Assembly: GCF_007954425.1 (NCBI RefSeq)
Contig: NZ_CP042345.1
Span: 2,726,001-2,790,000 of the forward strand
Length of the DNA stretch: 64,000 nucleotides
Direction of reading: 5' to 3'
Origin: Novosphingobium ginsenosidimutans
GTDB lineage: Bacteria > Pseudomonadota > Alphaproteobacteria > Sphingomonadales > Sphingomonadaceae
Below the pieces are notes generated by a model. It worked only from the letters and a program-made list of their open reading frames with translations, made no database searches and was not told the DNA's origin. Shown here one piece after another: positions 29,072 to 37,371 of this stretch. Within the stretch, counting starts at the first letter, position 1. Each line of letters starts with the position of its first letter. The position numbers were made by a program, and so were the translations under genes.

Positions 29072-29245
29072 CTATCCGGCGAGACGGCTAATCAGCAGGG
29101 TCCCTACCGAAATGATAGCTGCCCAAATCAACGCCATCTTCACTGTCTGGTTGATCGACAAGCCATGACTGCGAAAACCGCGCGTGACCAGAAACAAGCT
29201 GGCAAGCACCGATATGATTGCAACGATCTGCGCGGTCGTCGTCAC
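29072..29245 (-). CDS. Small two-segment membrane protein
   Basis: A 57-residue frame read on the minus strand from GTG 29245 to TAG 29072. It has two hydrophobic segments, QIVAIISVLASLFLV and MALIWAAIISVGTLLISRL, separated by a basic RGFRSHG loop. The GTG overlaps the stop of the MBL hydrolase gene (GTGA), the same coupling seen through the rest of this cluster, which supports it as real. The function is unknown. It explains the otherwise empty gap between the hydrolase gene and mazG. Confidence 0.65.
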   Translation of the reverse strand: MTTTAQIVAIISVLASLFLVTRGFRSHGLSINQTVKMALIWAAIISVGTLLISRLAG

Positions 29246-30009
29246 AGAACAATCTCCAGACCGTCAAAGCCCACCGCAACGTGCGACGGCACCTCGCCCG
29301 ACAAGGTCGCATAATCCATTGATTTGTCGAGATGGGTCAAAACGGCCTGTCGCGCGCGGGTGGCCTCAACCAGTTCGAGTGCCAGGCCCAGACATGCATG
29401 AGTCGGATGCGGCTCGCGGCGCAGGCAATCGACAACCAACAGGTCCACTTCGGTGAAAAGATCGACCATCTCACGCGTAATCGCGCTGAAGTCTGTCGCA
29501 TAACCGATTGTTTTTCCGTCACAATCAAATCGCAAGGCGGTAGTCTGCGCCGGTCCGTGCGGCATCTGGCAATGGCGGATCCCGAACCCAGCACAAATTC
29601 GCAGCCGGTCCAGCGTGTCGAGCTCGACAATCGTATGGTAGCCGTATTGACCGGCAAAGACGTAATCAAACCGCTGGCGCAGCCGGCGCACCGTCTCGCC
29701 GATCGCATAGCCTGGGATGGGCCCGCCACGACCGTAGCGTAGGGGGCGCAGGTCATCTATGCCATGGACATGATCGGCGTGGTCATGGGTCCAGAACACC
29801 GCATCGATCCGGTCTATGCCGTTGGTGAGAAATTGGGCCCGCAGGTCGGTTGAGGTATCGACCAGAATGCGCTGCCCGGCCGCGCTTTCAACGATGATAG
29901 AAGCTCTGGTGCGGCGATTTTTCGGCTCGTTGGGGTCGCACAGGCCCCAGTCATTGCCAATCCGCGGCACCCCGGTCGAGGTGCCGGAGCCTAGCATCAG
30001 CAGCTTCAT
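29242..30009 (-). CDS. MBL-fold metal-dependent hydrolase (PhnP/YcbX-like)
   Basis: A 255-residue metallo-beta-lactamase fold hydrolase. The metal motif is THDHADHVHG, and GSGTSTGVPRIG at the N-terminus plus GYATDFSAI and a LTHLDKSMDY segment are typical of PhnP-like phosphodiesterases. Family members cleave cyclic phosphates or nucleotides; the substrate here is unknown. It overlaps tatD by 4 bases, and tatD-MBL pairs are common in alphaproteobacteria. Confidence 0.9.
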   Translation of the reverse strand: MKLLMLGSGTSTGVPRIGNDWGLCDPNEPKNRRTRASIIVESAAGQRILVDTSTDLRAQFLTNGIDRIDAVFWTHDHADHVHGIDDLRPLRYGRGGPIPGYAIGETVRRLRQRFDYVFAGQYGYHTIVELDTLDRLRICAGFGIRHCQMPHGPAQTTALRFDCDGKTIGYATDFSAITREMVDLFTEVDLLVVDCLRREPHPTHACLGLALELVEATRARQAVLTHLDKSMDYATLSGEVPSHVAVGFDGLEIVL

Positions 30010-30782
30010 AGCGCAGCCTTGTTGAACAGGCGGCGGAAGTTTGCCGTTGTCGTCTCAGCCAATGTCTCTGTGGTTATACCCCGCAGGTCTGCCACAAAGC
30101 GTGCCGTGTCGGCCACGAAGGCCGGCTCGCAGACTTTGCCGCGGTTGGGCACCGGCGCAAGGAACGGGGCATCGGTTTCAACCAGCAAACGATCCTCCGG
30201 AACCGCTGCAGCGATAGCCTGCAAGTCCCGGGCATTTTTGAATGTCACGATACCCGACAGCGAAATGGTCAGCCCCAGATCGAGTACGATCCGGGCGAAG
30301 TCCGCCGAAGCCGTGAAACAGTGGATCAGCGCCGGAAAGGCCCCCCGCTCCATCTCTTCCTGCAAGATGGCGGCCGTATCGTCTTCGGCATCGCGGGTAT
30401 GGATGATGATCGGCAGGCCTGTGGCGCGGCTGACGGCGATATGCCGCCGAAACAGGGCCTGCTGGGTCGCACGGTCGGAATGGTCGTAATAGTAATCGAG
30501 GCCCGTCTCGCCGATTGCAATTACGCGCGAGTGTTCCGCCGCCTCGAGCAAGGCCGCTTCCCCCAGATCAGCATGGCCATCGGCCTCATGCGGGTGGATA
30601 CCGACACTGGCCCAGACGTCCGCCTCGCGCTCAGCCGTGGCGATGACCTGTGCCCATTCGCGCTGGCGAGTCGAGATCGAGAGGAAGCCCCCCACTCCGG
30701 CCTGCCGCGCGCGCGCCAGCACACCTGCCTGATCCTCAACGAGACCCTTGTATTCAAGGTGACAGTGCGAATCGATCAACAT
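30006..30782 (-). CDS. tatD: TatD-family metal-dependent deoxyribonuclease
   Basis: A 258-residue TIM-barrel nuclease. The N-terminal metal motif DSHCHL, the AIGETGLDYYYDHS strand, HTRDAEDD, HCFTAS and the C-terminal LLVETDAPFLAPVPNRGK are all in place. ATG 30782 shares one base with the metG stop. It is probably a 3'-5' DNA exonuclease or D-aminoacyl-tRNA deacylase-like enzyme, as described for family members. Confidence 0.93.
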   Translation of the reverse strand: MLIDSHCHLEYKGLVEDQAGVLARARQAGVGGFLSISTRQREWAQVIATAEREADVWASVGIHPHEADGHADLGEAALLEAAEHSRVIAIGETGLDYYYDHSDRATQQALFRRHIAVSRATGLPIIIHTRDAEDDTAAILQEEMERGAFPALIHCFTASADFARIVLDLGLTISLSGIVTFKNARDLQAIAAAVPEDRLLVETDAPFLAPVPNRGKVCEPAFVADTARFVADLRGITTETLAETTTANFRRLFNKAAL

Positions 30783-32347
30783 CAGTCGGCGGCCTCGTCG
30801 GCCGGCAGTTCCAGGCGCGGGAACAGACCGACCGGCTGATCGAGCCGGAAGCCGCTTTCCGCCAACGGCGAATACCAATGTGACTGGATCCCGGAATAGC
30901 TTCGCAAGTCTGCCGCAATGCCCATCGCATCGAGCAATTTGCCGGCGCTGCCCGGGATGATCGGCAGGATCGCCGTGCCAAGCTGCGCGATGGCGATATA
31001 CAGTGTCGCCAGCACGGTTTGCATCCGGGCGGGATCGGTCTTCTTGAGCGCCCAAGGAGCCTGGCTGTCGATATAGGCGTTGCAGGCAAAGACGGCCGAC
31101 ATCCAGGCTTCGATCCCCTGGTTCAACGCCAACGCAGCGAATGCTTCTGGCATCTCGCGACCAACGACACGCTGGACCAGCTCGAACAGTGCATTATCTT
31201 CTTCTGTATGCCCTGATATTTCAGGGAGATAGCCATCGCAGTTCTTGAACACTTGCGACAGCACCCGTTGGGCCAGGTTGCCGAAACTGTTGGCCAATTC
31301 GGCGTTGCAGCGCGTGACAATAGCCTCAGCAGAATAGGAGCCGTCCTGGCCGAAGCTGACCTCGCGCAGCAGGAAATAGCGCAGCTGATCGACGCCAAAG
31401 CGCTCCGCTAGTTCCAACGGATCGACCACGTTGCCGAGCGACTTCGACATCTTCTCGCCGCGATGCAGCAGGAAGCCGTGTCCGAACACCGCCTTTGGCG
31501 CTGGGAGGCCCGCACTCTTAAGGAAGGCTGGCCAGTAGACCGTGTGGAACCGGACGATGTCCTTGCCGATCAGATGCAGATTGGCCGGCCAGAACCGGGC
31601 GAATTCGCCATCGCGAGCGGGGAAACCGATCCCGGTCAGGTAGGTCGTCAAGGCATCGACCCAAACGTACATCACGTGTCCCGGGCTACCTGGCACCGGG
31701 ACGCCCCAGTCAAAGCTGGTGCGCGACACGGACAGATCGCGCAGTTCGTTGCCCTTCAGGAAGGCCAGCACTTCGTTGCGGCGGCTTTCGGGCTCCAGAA
31801 AGCCGGGGCTTTCATTAAGCTCGATCAGATAATCGCGATATTTCGACAGGCGGAAGAACCAGCTCTCCTCAACCGTCCACTCCACCGGTGTGCCCTGCGG
31901 TGAAAGACGTTGCCCCCCTTCCCCGTCCGTTAGCTCGCTTTCGTCATAGAAGGCCTCGTCACGGACGGAATACCAGCCTTCGTAGCGGTCCAGGTAGAGA
32001 TCGCCAGCGGCTTCCATCGCCTGCCAGATCGCGATCGAGGCCGCCTTGTGCTGCTCTTCCGTAGTCCGCCGGAAAGCATCATAGCTAATGTTAAGAGTGG
32101 CGCACATTTCACGGAAATAATTCGACATTTCCGTTGCAAATTCAAGTGTGTCGCGGCCCAGCTTGCGCGCCGTCTGATCCATTTTCAAGCCGTGTTCGTC
32201 TGTCCCCGTGACTAGGCGGACGTCGCGGCCCATCGCGCGTTGAAAGCGCGCAATGGCATCGGCTGCAATCGCTTCATAGGCGTGGCCGATATGCGGTCGG
32301 CCGTTCGGATAGGCAATCGCGGTGGTAATATAGAATGGTTCGGCCAT
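30782..32347 (-). CDS. metG: Methionyl-tRNA synthetase
   Basis: A 521-residue class I synthetase. The HIGH-type motif is NGRPHIGHAYEA and the KMSKS loop is GEKMSKSLGN. The protein ends after the anticodon-binding helical domain and lacks the C-terminal EMAP-like dimerisation domain of longer MetG proteins. A free-standing EMAP-type tRNA-binding protein is encoded at 39147. I chose ATG 32347; a TTG 12 bases upstream is possible. The metG-tatD-MBL order is conserved in many alphaproteobacteria. Confidence 0.97.
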   Translation of the reverse strand: MAEPFYITTAIAYPNGRPHIGHAYEAIAADAIARFQRAMGRDVRLVTGTDEHGLKMDQTARKLGRDTLEFATEMSNYFREMCATLNISYDAFRRTTEEQHKAASIAIWQAMEAAGDLYLDRYEGWYSVRDEAFYDESELTDGEGGQRLSPQGTPVEWTVEESWFFRLSKYRDYLIELNESPGFLEPESRRNEVLAFLKGNELRDLSVSRTSFDWGVPVPGSPGHVMYVWVDALTTYLTGIGFPARDGEFARFWPANLHLIGKDIVRFHTVYWPAFLKSAGLPAPKAVFGHGFLLHRGEKMSKSLGNVVDPLELAERFGVDQLRYFLLREVSFGQDGSYSAEAIVTRCNAELANSFGNLAQRVLSQVFKNCDGYLPEISGHTEEDNALFELVQRVVGREMPEAFAALALNQGIEAWMSAVFACNAYIDSQAPWALKKTDPARMQTVLATLYIAIAQLGTAILPIIPGSAGKLLDAMGIAADLRSYSGIQSHWYSPLAESGFRLDQPVGLFPRLELPADEAAD

Positions 32348-32373
32348 GGCCGTTTGCAATCTTTCTGGCTGAG

Positions 32374-33336
32374 TTACGCGGCCTCTCTAGGCATCGCGGC
32401 GGAGGCCAGCAACCCGCCAATTTCCATGGCAGCGAGGCCGGGATCGAAGTTGTAGGTCGGCAATTGCCCGGCCAGACGGACCAGCTCGGCATGCGCCGTA
32501 ATGATCCGCGCCTGGCGGGGACGAGGCGCATTGGCCAGATCGGCGGCAACTACGGCGCGGGCAAGTTCGACGACTGCCTGCATCCGGTCTCGATCCGGGC
32601 GCGCACCGATCTCGCCCGCAAGGATGCCCCGCAGGGCAAAATCGTCGTCGCCGCGCGCCAGGATCGCCTGCATTGCCTTAAGGATCGCACCCAGATCCTG
32701 ATCAAGAAACTCCAAGGCTACGCCAGGCGCACCCTGGGCGGCCGCAACGGCGGCTTCGCGGGCCGCGGGATCGGCCTCGGGCGCGGCATCTCGCAAGACA
32801 GCCTCGACATCTGCGTCACCCAGCGGAGCAAAGCGCAGCATCCGGCAGCGCGAACGGATCGTCGGAAGCAAGCGCCCTGGGCGGTGCGCCACCAGGAGGA
32901 AGAAGGTCCCGACAGGTGGCTCTTCGAGGCTTTTCAGCAGAGCATTGACCGCACCCTTTTCAAGGTCGTCGGCCGGATCGATGATCACAGCGCGACGGCT
33001 GCCAAGCGTTGGCCGCGTGGTCAGCCGGTGTTGCACAGTCCGGATCTCGTCGATCGGGATCGAGCGTTTGCGGCGGACATCCTCTTGTCCGTCAGCACGC
33101 TTCTTCTCTTCATCCTTGTTCTCGGGCGGATGCTCCGGGATCAGGATATCGGGGTGGCGATCAGCAGACGGCTGCGGCAAGCCCGGTTCTGCTACCAGTT
33201 CGGCCGCCGCAGCGCGGGCGAACAGTCCCTTGCCCAGCCCGCGCGGCCCGGCAAGAATCCAGGCGTGATGCATCCGCTCAGAACCCAGCGCCGCGCGCCA
33301 TTCCGCCCAGGCGGCATCGTGGCCGCGCAGCCTCAT
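32374..33336 (-). CDS. holB: DNA polymerase III delta-prime subunit
   Basis: A 320-residue AAA+ clamp-loader subunit. A P-loop GPRGLGKGLFARAAAAEL, the DDLEKGAVNALLKSLEEPP stretch and the sensor-like TIRSRCRML are recognisable. The zinc module found in many DnaX/HolB proteins is not evident. A charged insert (residues about 68-90, rich in Lys, Glu and Arg) precedes the IDEIRTVQHRL motif. It overlaps tmk by 4 bases, the usual tmk-holB pairing. Confidence 0.94.
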   Translation of the reverse strand: MRLRGHDAAWAEWRAALGSERMHHAWILAGPRGLGKGLFARAAAAELVAEPGLPQPSADRHPDILIPEHPPENKDEEKKRADGQEDVRRKRSIPIDEIRTVQHRLTTRPTLGSRRAVIIDPADDLEKGAVNALLKSLEEPPVGTFFLLVAHRPGRLLPTIRSRCRMLRFAPLGDADVEAVLRDAAPEADPAAREAAVAAAQGAPGVALEFLDQDLGAILKAMQAILARGDDDFALRGILAGEIGARPDRDRMQAVVELARAVVAADLANAPRPRQARIITAHAELVRLAGQLPTYNFDPGLAAMEIGGLLASAAMPREAA

Positions 33337-33962
33337 GGCAGAACCGGCCCAAGCGCCGCCATCACGGCTGCGTGAACCACTTCAGCGCTTCCGTTGCCAT
33401 CGATCCGGGCGAACCTGCCTGGCTCCGCCTCGGCGAACCGGCGGAAGGCAGCGGCGACCGCGGCATGATAGCTGGCATCGCGCCCGCCGATCCGGTCTGC
33501 CTGATCGCCATCACGCGCGGCGAGCCGCTGTGTCACAATTTCCGGCGCAACCTCGATCAGCAAGGTCAGGTCCGGCAGCAATCCTCCGCTACCGATTTGG
33601 TGGAGCTCCAGCACCTCGGCGTCAGAGAGGCCGCCGCCGCCGCCCTGATAGGCCCGGCTTGAATCGACAAAGCGATCGCAGATGACCCAGTCACCGCGCG
33701 CAAGTGCCGGTACGATCAGGCGTTCGACATGATCGGAGCGCGCGGCAGCAAACAGCAAGGCTTCGGCGCGGGGATGCCACCCCTCCCCTTCGGTACCGAG
33801 CAGCAGGCCGCGGATTGCCTCAGCACCGGCAGTGCCGCCCGGCTCGCGGGTGATGACGCAGGTCTCACCGCGAGAACGCAGGGCATCAGCCAGCAACCGC
33901 GCTTGCGTGCTTTTTCCGGCCCCTTCGCCGCCCTCAAGAGCAATAAACTTCCCACGTATCAT
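33333..33962 (-). CDS. tmk: Thymidylate kinase
   Basis: A 209-residue P-loop kinase that phosphorylates dTMP to dTDP for DNA synthesis. Motifs: ALEGGEGAGKSTQ, TREPGGTAGAE and the DRF variant of the DRY/H motif in CDRFVDSSRAYQGGG. The lid region around QRLAARDGDQADRIGG follows. It overlaps both neighbours by 4 bases, so the carboxypeptidase, kinase and clamp-loader genes are translated in series. Confidence 0.97.
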   Translation of the reverse strand: MIRGKFIALEGGEGAGKSTQARLLADALRSRGETCVITREPGGTAGAEAIRGLLLGTEGEGWHPRAEALLFAAARSDHVERLIVPALARGDWVICDRFVDSSRAYQGGGGGLSDAEVLELHQIGSGGLLPDLTLLIEVAPEIVTQRLAARDGDQADRIGGRDASYHAAVAAAFRRFAEAEPGRFARIDGNGSAEVVHAAVMAALGPVLP

Positions 33963-35119
33963 GGCAGCAGCCCTAGCAGGCCATTGACCATCCTGTCGAA
34001 CGGTCCTGCCCGCGTTACCCGCTGTCCCGTTGCCAGCGGAATGTCGTGCGGCGGCAGACCGGGCACCGTTACCTCAAGCCCGGCAACCACCTGCCCGGCT
34101 TCGATCGGGGCTCCCAGCGGGCCGCGATAGACAATCCGGGTGGTAACCCTGGCCGTGCTGCCGTGCGGCACCGTCAAACGCCAGTCGCGCAATGGCACCA
34201 GGTCAACGGCCGGGGCAGATCCATCTTGAACCAATGCCCGGCCCACGACCTGCCCTTTCCGAACGAGCTGGCGGCTATCCCAGGCGGTAAAGCCCCATTC
34301 GGCCAGACCCTGCGCCGCAGCCGCCCGCGTAGCCTCGCTCGGCGCGCCGCCGATCACCAGTACGAGCCGGCGTCCATCGCGCACCGCCGCGCCGAGGAAG
34401 TTGTAGCCAACTTCGCTGGTGTGGCCAGTCTTGATCCCGTCCGCGCCCTTGAACCGGCCAGCCAGGGGATTGCGACTGGCCAGCTGCGTGCCGCGCCAGG
34501 TCATCACCGGGTGGCCGAAGTATCGCCGGTAAAGCTCCGGGTGGTCCTCGATCAGCGCGCGGGCGAGGCGTACCATGTCACGCGCGGTCACCTGCGTCTT
34601 GCCGCCATCGGGCCAACCGCTGGGGCTGGCGAATGTGCTGTCGGTCATGCTGAGCGAGCTGGCCCGCGCATTCATCAAGGCTAACCACTTGCCCCGGCTG
34701 CCAGCAGCGTGGTGTGCCAGCACTTCTGTCGCGTCATTGGCAGACGCCGTGATCATGCCTTCAATCAAACGCTTGACCGGCAGCCTTTCGCCAGCCCGCA
34801 GGGAAAGCGTCGTCCCTTTGCCCGCCCATTGCGCAGCCAGGCCTGGATCGACCACAACGATGGCCTCTTCATCAAGCTTGCCGATCTTGATCAGATCAAA
34901 CGCCACCAGCGCGCTCATCGCCTTGGTCATTGAGGCAGGTCGAAAGCGGCGCTCGGCTTGATGGGCATAAAGCGTCTGGCCAGCCGAAAGATCGACCAGA
35001 AGAGCAATTGGTGCCGATCTTACGCTGGCAGGTATGGGCGGGCCTGCAGGATCACCGGCACGCGCAGGCAAAGCCAGCACGCCAGCAGCGATTGCAAACA
35101 AAACCAGTGGGTTAGCCAA
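33959..35119 (-). CDS. D-alanyl-D-alanine carboxypeptidase (penicillin-binding protein)
   Basis: A 386-residue periplasmic serine peptidase of the DacA/DacC family that trims peptidoglycan stem peptides. Signal peptide in residues about 1-21 (LVLFAIAAGVLALPARA). The three active-site motifs are SMTK, SAND and KTG (in GIKTGHTSEVGYNF). A beta-rich C-terminal domain follows and ends in a short hydrophobic tail. The likely start is TTG 35119, with GAGGAAAG just upstream. Confidence 0.94.
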   Translation of the reverse strand: MANPLVLFAIAAGVLALPARAGDPAGPPIPASVRSAPIALLVDLSAGQTLYAHQAERRFRPASMTKAMSALVAFDLIKIGKLDEEAIVVVDPGLAAQWAGKGTTLSLRAGERLPVKRLIEGMITASANDATEVLAHHAAGSRGKWLALMNARASSLSMTDSTFASPSGWPDGGKTQVTARDMVRLARALIEDHPELYRRYFGHPVMTWRGTQLASRNPLAGRFKGADGIKTGHTSEVGYNFLGAAVRDGRRLVLVIGGAPSEATRAAAAQGLAEWGFTAWDSRQLVRKGQVVGRALVQDGSAPAVDLVPLRDWRLTVPHGSTARVTTRIVYRGPLGAPIEAGQVVAGLEVTVPGLPPHDIPLATGQRVTRAGPFDRMVNGLLGLLP

Positions 35120-35155
35120 TCTTTCCTCGGCGCATCTGCCGCGCCACAGAACAGG

Positions 35156-36106
35156 TCAGTCGGCGCGCTGAATCCTGGCGTCGGTATAGCCTGCAGCCCT
35201 GGCCTTCGCCAGCGCCGCATCGGCGGCGGCCGTTGTGGCAAGGTTGGCTATCCTAACGCGCCACAGCGCGCCAGCTGCCGTAACTTCACCGCCAACGGCC
35301 TTCGCGATCGCCTCGGCGCGCGGCCGGGAGGAAAAGGCACCGACCTGCACCAGCCACGCACCCTTATCCGGAGCCTTGGCGGCCGAGGCCGGCTTCAAGG
35401 CCGGCTTGGTTTCGGGCCTGGCCATTGCTGGCACAGGCTTGGTGACCGGCGCCGATCCGGCGGGGATGGCCTGCGAAACGGGACCGCCAACTGGAACGGG
35501 CGGCACCTTGTCTGGCATCACCATCGGGCTTGGGCGCGAGACCTGGACGCCTGGTCCCTGTTGCTCAAGCCGGCGCATCAGCACCGCCCGCAGTGACGGC
35601 GGCGTATCCATCCGGGCTGGTGCCGTGCGGCCGGCGCGCAATTCTGCGCGTTCGGGCTCGGGCGGATTGACCCGGCGCACGCGCACCGGAGCCTTGGCCT
35701 GCCCGGCGATCCCAAGCTGCGCCGCCGCACCCGGCGAGAGCTCGGTCAGCAGATTGCCGGTCATCGGGCCGCGCCGTTCCAGCCGAACCAGGATCGTCCG
35801 TCCGGTTTCAAGCGCGGTGATCTCGACATAACTAGGCAGCGGCAAGGTCCGATGGCTGGCAGTAATGGCATCACCACCTTCGCTCGAAGCAGCAGCGTGG
35901 CCTACGACGTCGTAATTGAGCGTATCTGCGGGCGTGTAGGTCACGCCATCGACAACAAAGGGTTGGCCAAGGACCATCGGATAGTCCGATTGGGGGCCGT
36001 TTGCTGGCAGGGGCGCCGGACGATCCTTCGCGAAGCCAGGTGCGCCCGCGGCCAGCAACAGGATCAGCGCCGCATGCGGCAGGTTTCGGCTAACGGGCAA
36101 TCTCAT
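35156..36106 (-). CDS. rlpA: RlpA-like septal ring protein with SPOR domain, catalytic site altered
   Basis: A 316-residue exported protein. Signal peptide about residues 1-27, a double-psi beta-barrel at about 60-130, a proline-rich linker and a C-terminal SPOR domain (about 247-316, starting AWLVQVGAFSSRPRAEAIA) that would bind denuded septal glycan. The barrel keeps H85 in ITASHRTLP. However, the usual INDRGPF stretch with the catalytic Asp reads LERRGPM (109-115), and the upstream ASWYG motif is missing. It may therefore bind rather than cleave glycan. ATG 36106 overlaps mltB by 17 bases. Confidence 0.87.
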   Translation of the reverse strand: MRLPVSRNLPHAALILLLAAGAPGFAKDRPAPLPANGPQSDYPMVLGQPFVVDGVTYTPADTLNYDVVGHAAASSEGGDAITASHRTLPLPSYVEITALETGRTILVRLERRGPMTGNLLTELSPGAAAQLGIAGQAKAPVRVRRVNPPEPERAELRAGRTAPARMDTPPSLRAVLMRRLEQQGPGVQVSRPSPMVMPDKVPPVPVGGPVSQAIPAGSAPVTKPVPAMARPETKPALKPASAAKAPDKGAWLVQVGAFSSRPRAEAIAKAVGGEVTAAGALWRVRIANLATTAAADAALAKARAAGYTDARIQRAD

Positions 36107-37175
36107 CTGCAAGCAACCCCACGGACAGCGCGTAGTAGTTCGAGCAGTTGTAATGCAGGATAACCCGATAATTACCGGTTAAAAGGAAGGCGCCGTTACC
36201 CACTCCGTCCGGTTCGAACAGCGTTGCCATGGTCGCATCAGCAATGCCGCCCAGTGGAACGACGCCAAGTGCGCGCCATTCAGCAACCGTCTTCCATTGT
36301 GAATGCCGGGCATGGACGCGCGGGCAGGCCGGCGATTGCAGCTGCGTACCTAACTGGCTGCGATCAAGACTGGCCGGCGCCGAAGCCCGAACACCCCAGG
36401 GCTCACCCGCTCGCCACCCGGCATCGCGAAAATAGTTCGCAATCGAAGCGAAGGTATCGGCGCGGTCATTCCAGATATCGGCATCGCCATCGCCGTCACC
36501 ATCGCGTGCAACCCGCAAGAACACCGAGGGCAGAAACTGCGGATTGCCAAAGGCCCCGGCCCAGGACCCCAGCATTCGCGACCGGGGCACGCCGCGATCG
36601 ATCATCTTCATCAACGCGATCAGCTCGCCCTCGAACAGCTCCCGGCGGCGCCCTTCATAGGCAAGTGTGGCCAGTGATCGGGCCAGATCGAAGTCACCCT
36701 TGATCCGGCCGTAGAAGGTTTCCTTGCCCCAGATCGCAACGATCATCTTGGCCGGGACGCCGTACTGCGCCTCCATCTGCCGGACCAGATCAAGGTTTTC
36801 GGCCAGGGCATTGCGACCACCGTTGATCCGGGCCGCTCCGATATGCCGCTCGTAATAATCAGAGAATGGCGGCGGCGTGCCCGGGTTCGAGCCCGGTTGA
36901 GCCCGATCAAGCGAAACGACGCGCGGATTGTAGGTTAGTCCGCCAAGCACGCTGTCGACCGCTTGCTGACTGACACCCTGCCCCCGCGCCTTGGCCGCAA
37001 CAAGTTGAAGATAAGACTGAAAGCCAGGGTCAGGGGCAGGCGAAGCCGGCACAGCTTGAACCACAGGAATTGCAACGTCTGGCTCTGGCCCGACCTGCGA
37101 CGCTGACGGCATCGAGAACGCCGCGGCTGCCACACCCAGCGGAAAAGCAATCCAGATTCGGCGCAGCAAGCTCAT
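36090..37175 (-). CDS. mltB: Lytic murein transglycosylase B
   Basis: A 361-residue SLT_3-type lytic transglycosylase. The catalytic glutamate is in AIWGKETFYGRIKG; MLGSWAGAFGNPQFLPSVFLRVARDGDGDG and DIWNDRADTFASIANYF are hallmark segments. The N-terminus (LLRRIWIAFPLGVAAAAFS) is a signal peptide or anchor, and no clear lipobox is seen. I chose ATG 37175. It is the first gene of the minus-strand cluster that runs to mazG. Confidence 0.94.
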   Translation of the reverse strand: MSLLRRIWIAFPLGVAAAAFSMPSASQVGPEPDVAIPVVQAVPASPAPDPGFQSYLQLVAAKARGQGVSQQAVDSVLGGLTYNPRVVSLDRAQPGSNPGTPPPFSDYYERHIGAARINGGRNALAENLDLVRQMEAQYGVPAKMIVAIWGKETFYGRIKGDFDLARSLATLAYEGRRRELFEGELIALMKMIDRGVPRSRMLGSWAGAFGNPQFLPSVFLRVARDGDGDGDADIWNDRADTFASIANYFRDAGWRAGEPWGVRASAPASLDRSQLGTQLQSPACPRVHARHSQWKTVAEWRALGVVPLGGIADATMATLFEPDGVGNGAFLLTGNYRVILHYNCSNYYALSVGLLADEIAR

Positions 37176-37261
37176 CGGCCCAACTTTGGCACAGCGCAGA
37201 CGATTCTGAAAATCCATCGGGCGTGACAATCCCGCGCTTTGCCGCTAGCGGGCGTTGCCAA

Positions 37262-37351
37262 GGACAGGTGGCCGAGTGGTTTAAGGCAGCGGTCTTGAAA
37301 ACCGCCGTGGGTGCAAGCTCACCGTGGGTTCGAATCCCACCCTGTCCGCCA
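37262..37351 (+). tRNA. tRNA-Ser (anticodon UGA)
   Basis: A complete 90-base cloverleaf. Acceptor arms GGACAGG (37262-37268) and CCTGTCC (37341-37347) pair, followed by G and an encoded CCA. The anticodon stem GCGGT/ACCGC encloses loop CTTGAAA with anticodon TGA at 37296-37298. The long variable arm (GGGTGCAAGCTCACC region) is the serine type, and the T-arm GTGGGTTCGAATCCCAC is intact. No T-run terminator is seen before the convergent monooxygenase gene. Confidence 0.98.
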
Positions 37352-37371
37352 TTCCTCGCGCGCTTTGGCAG

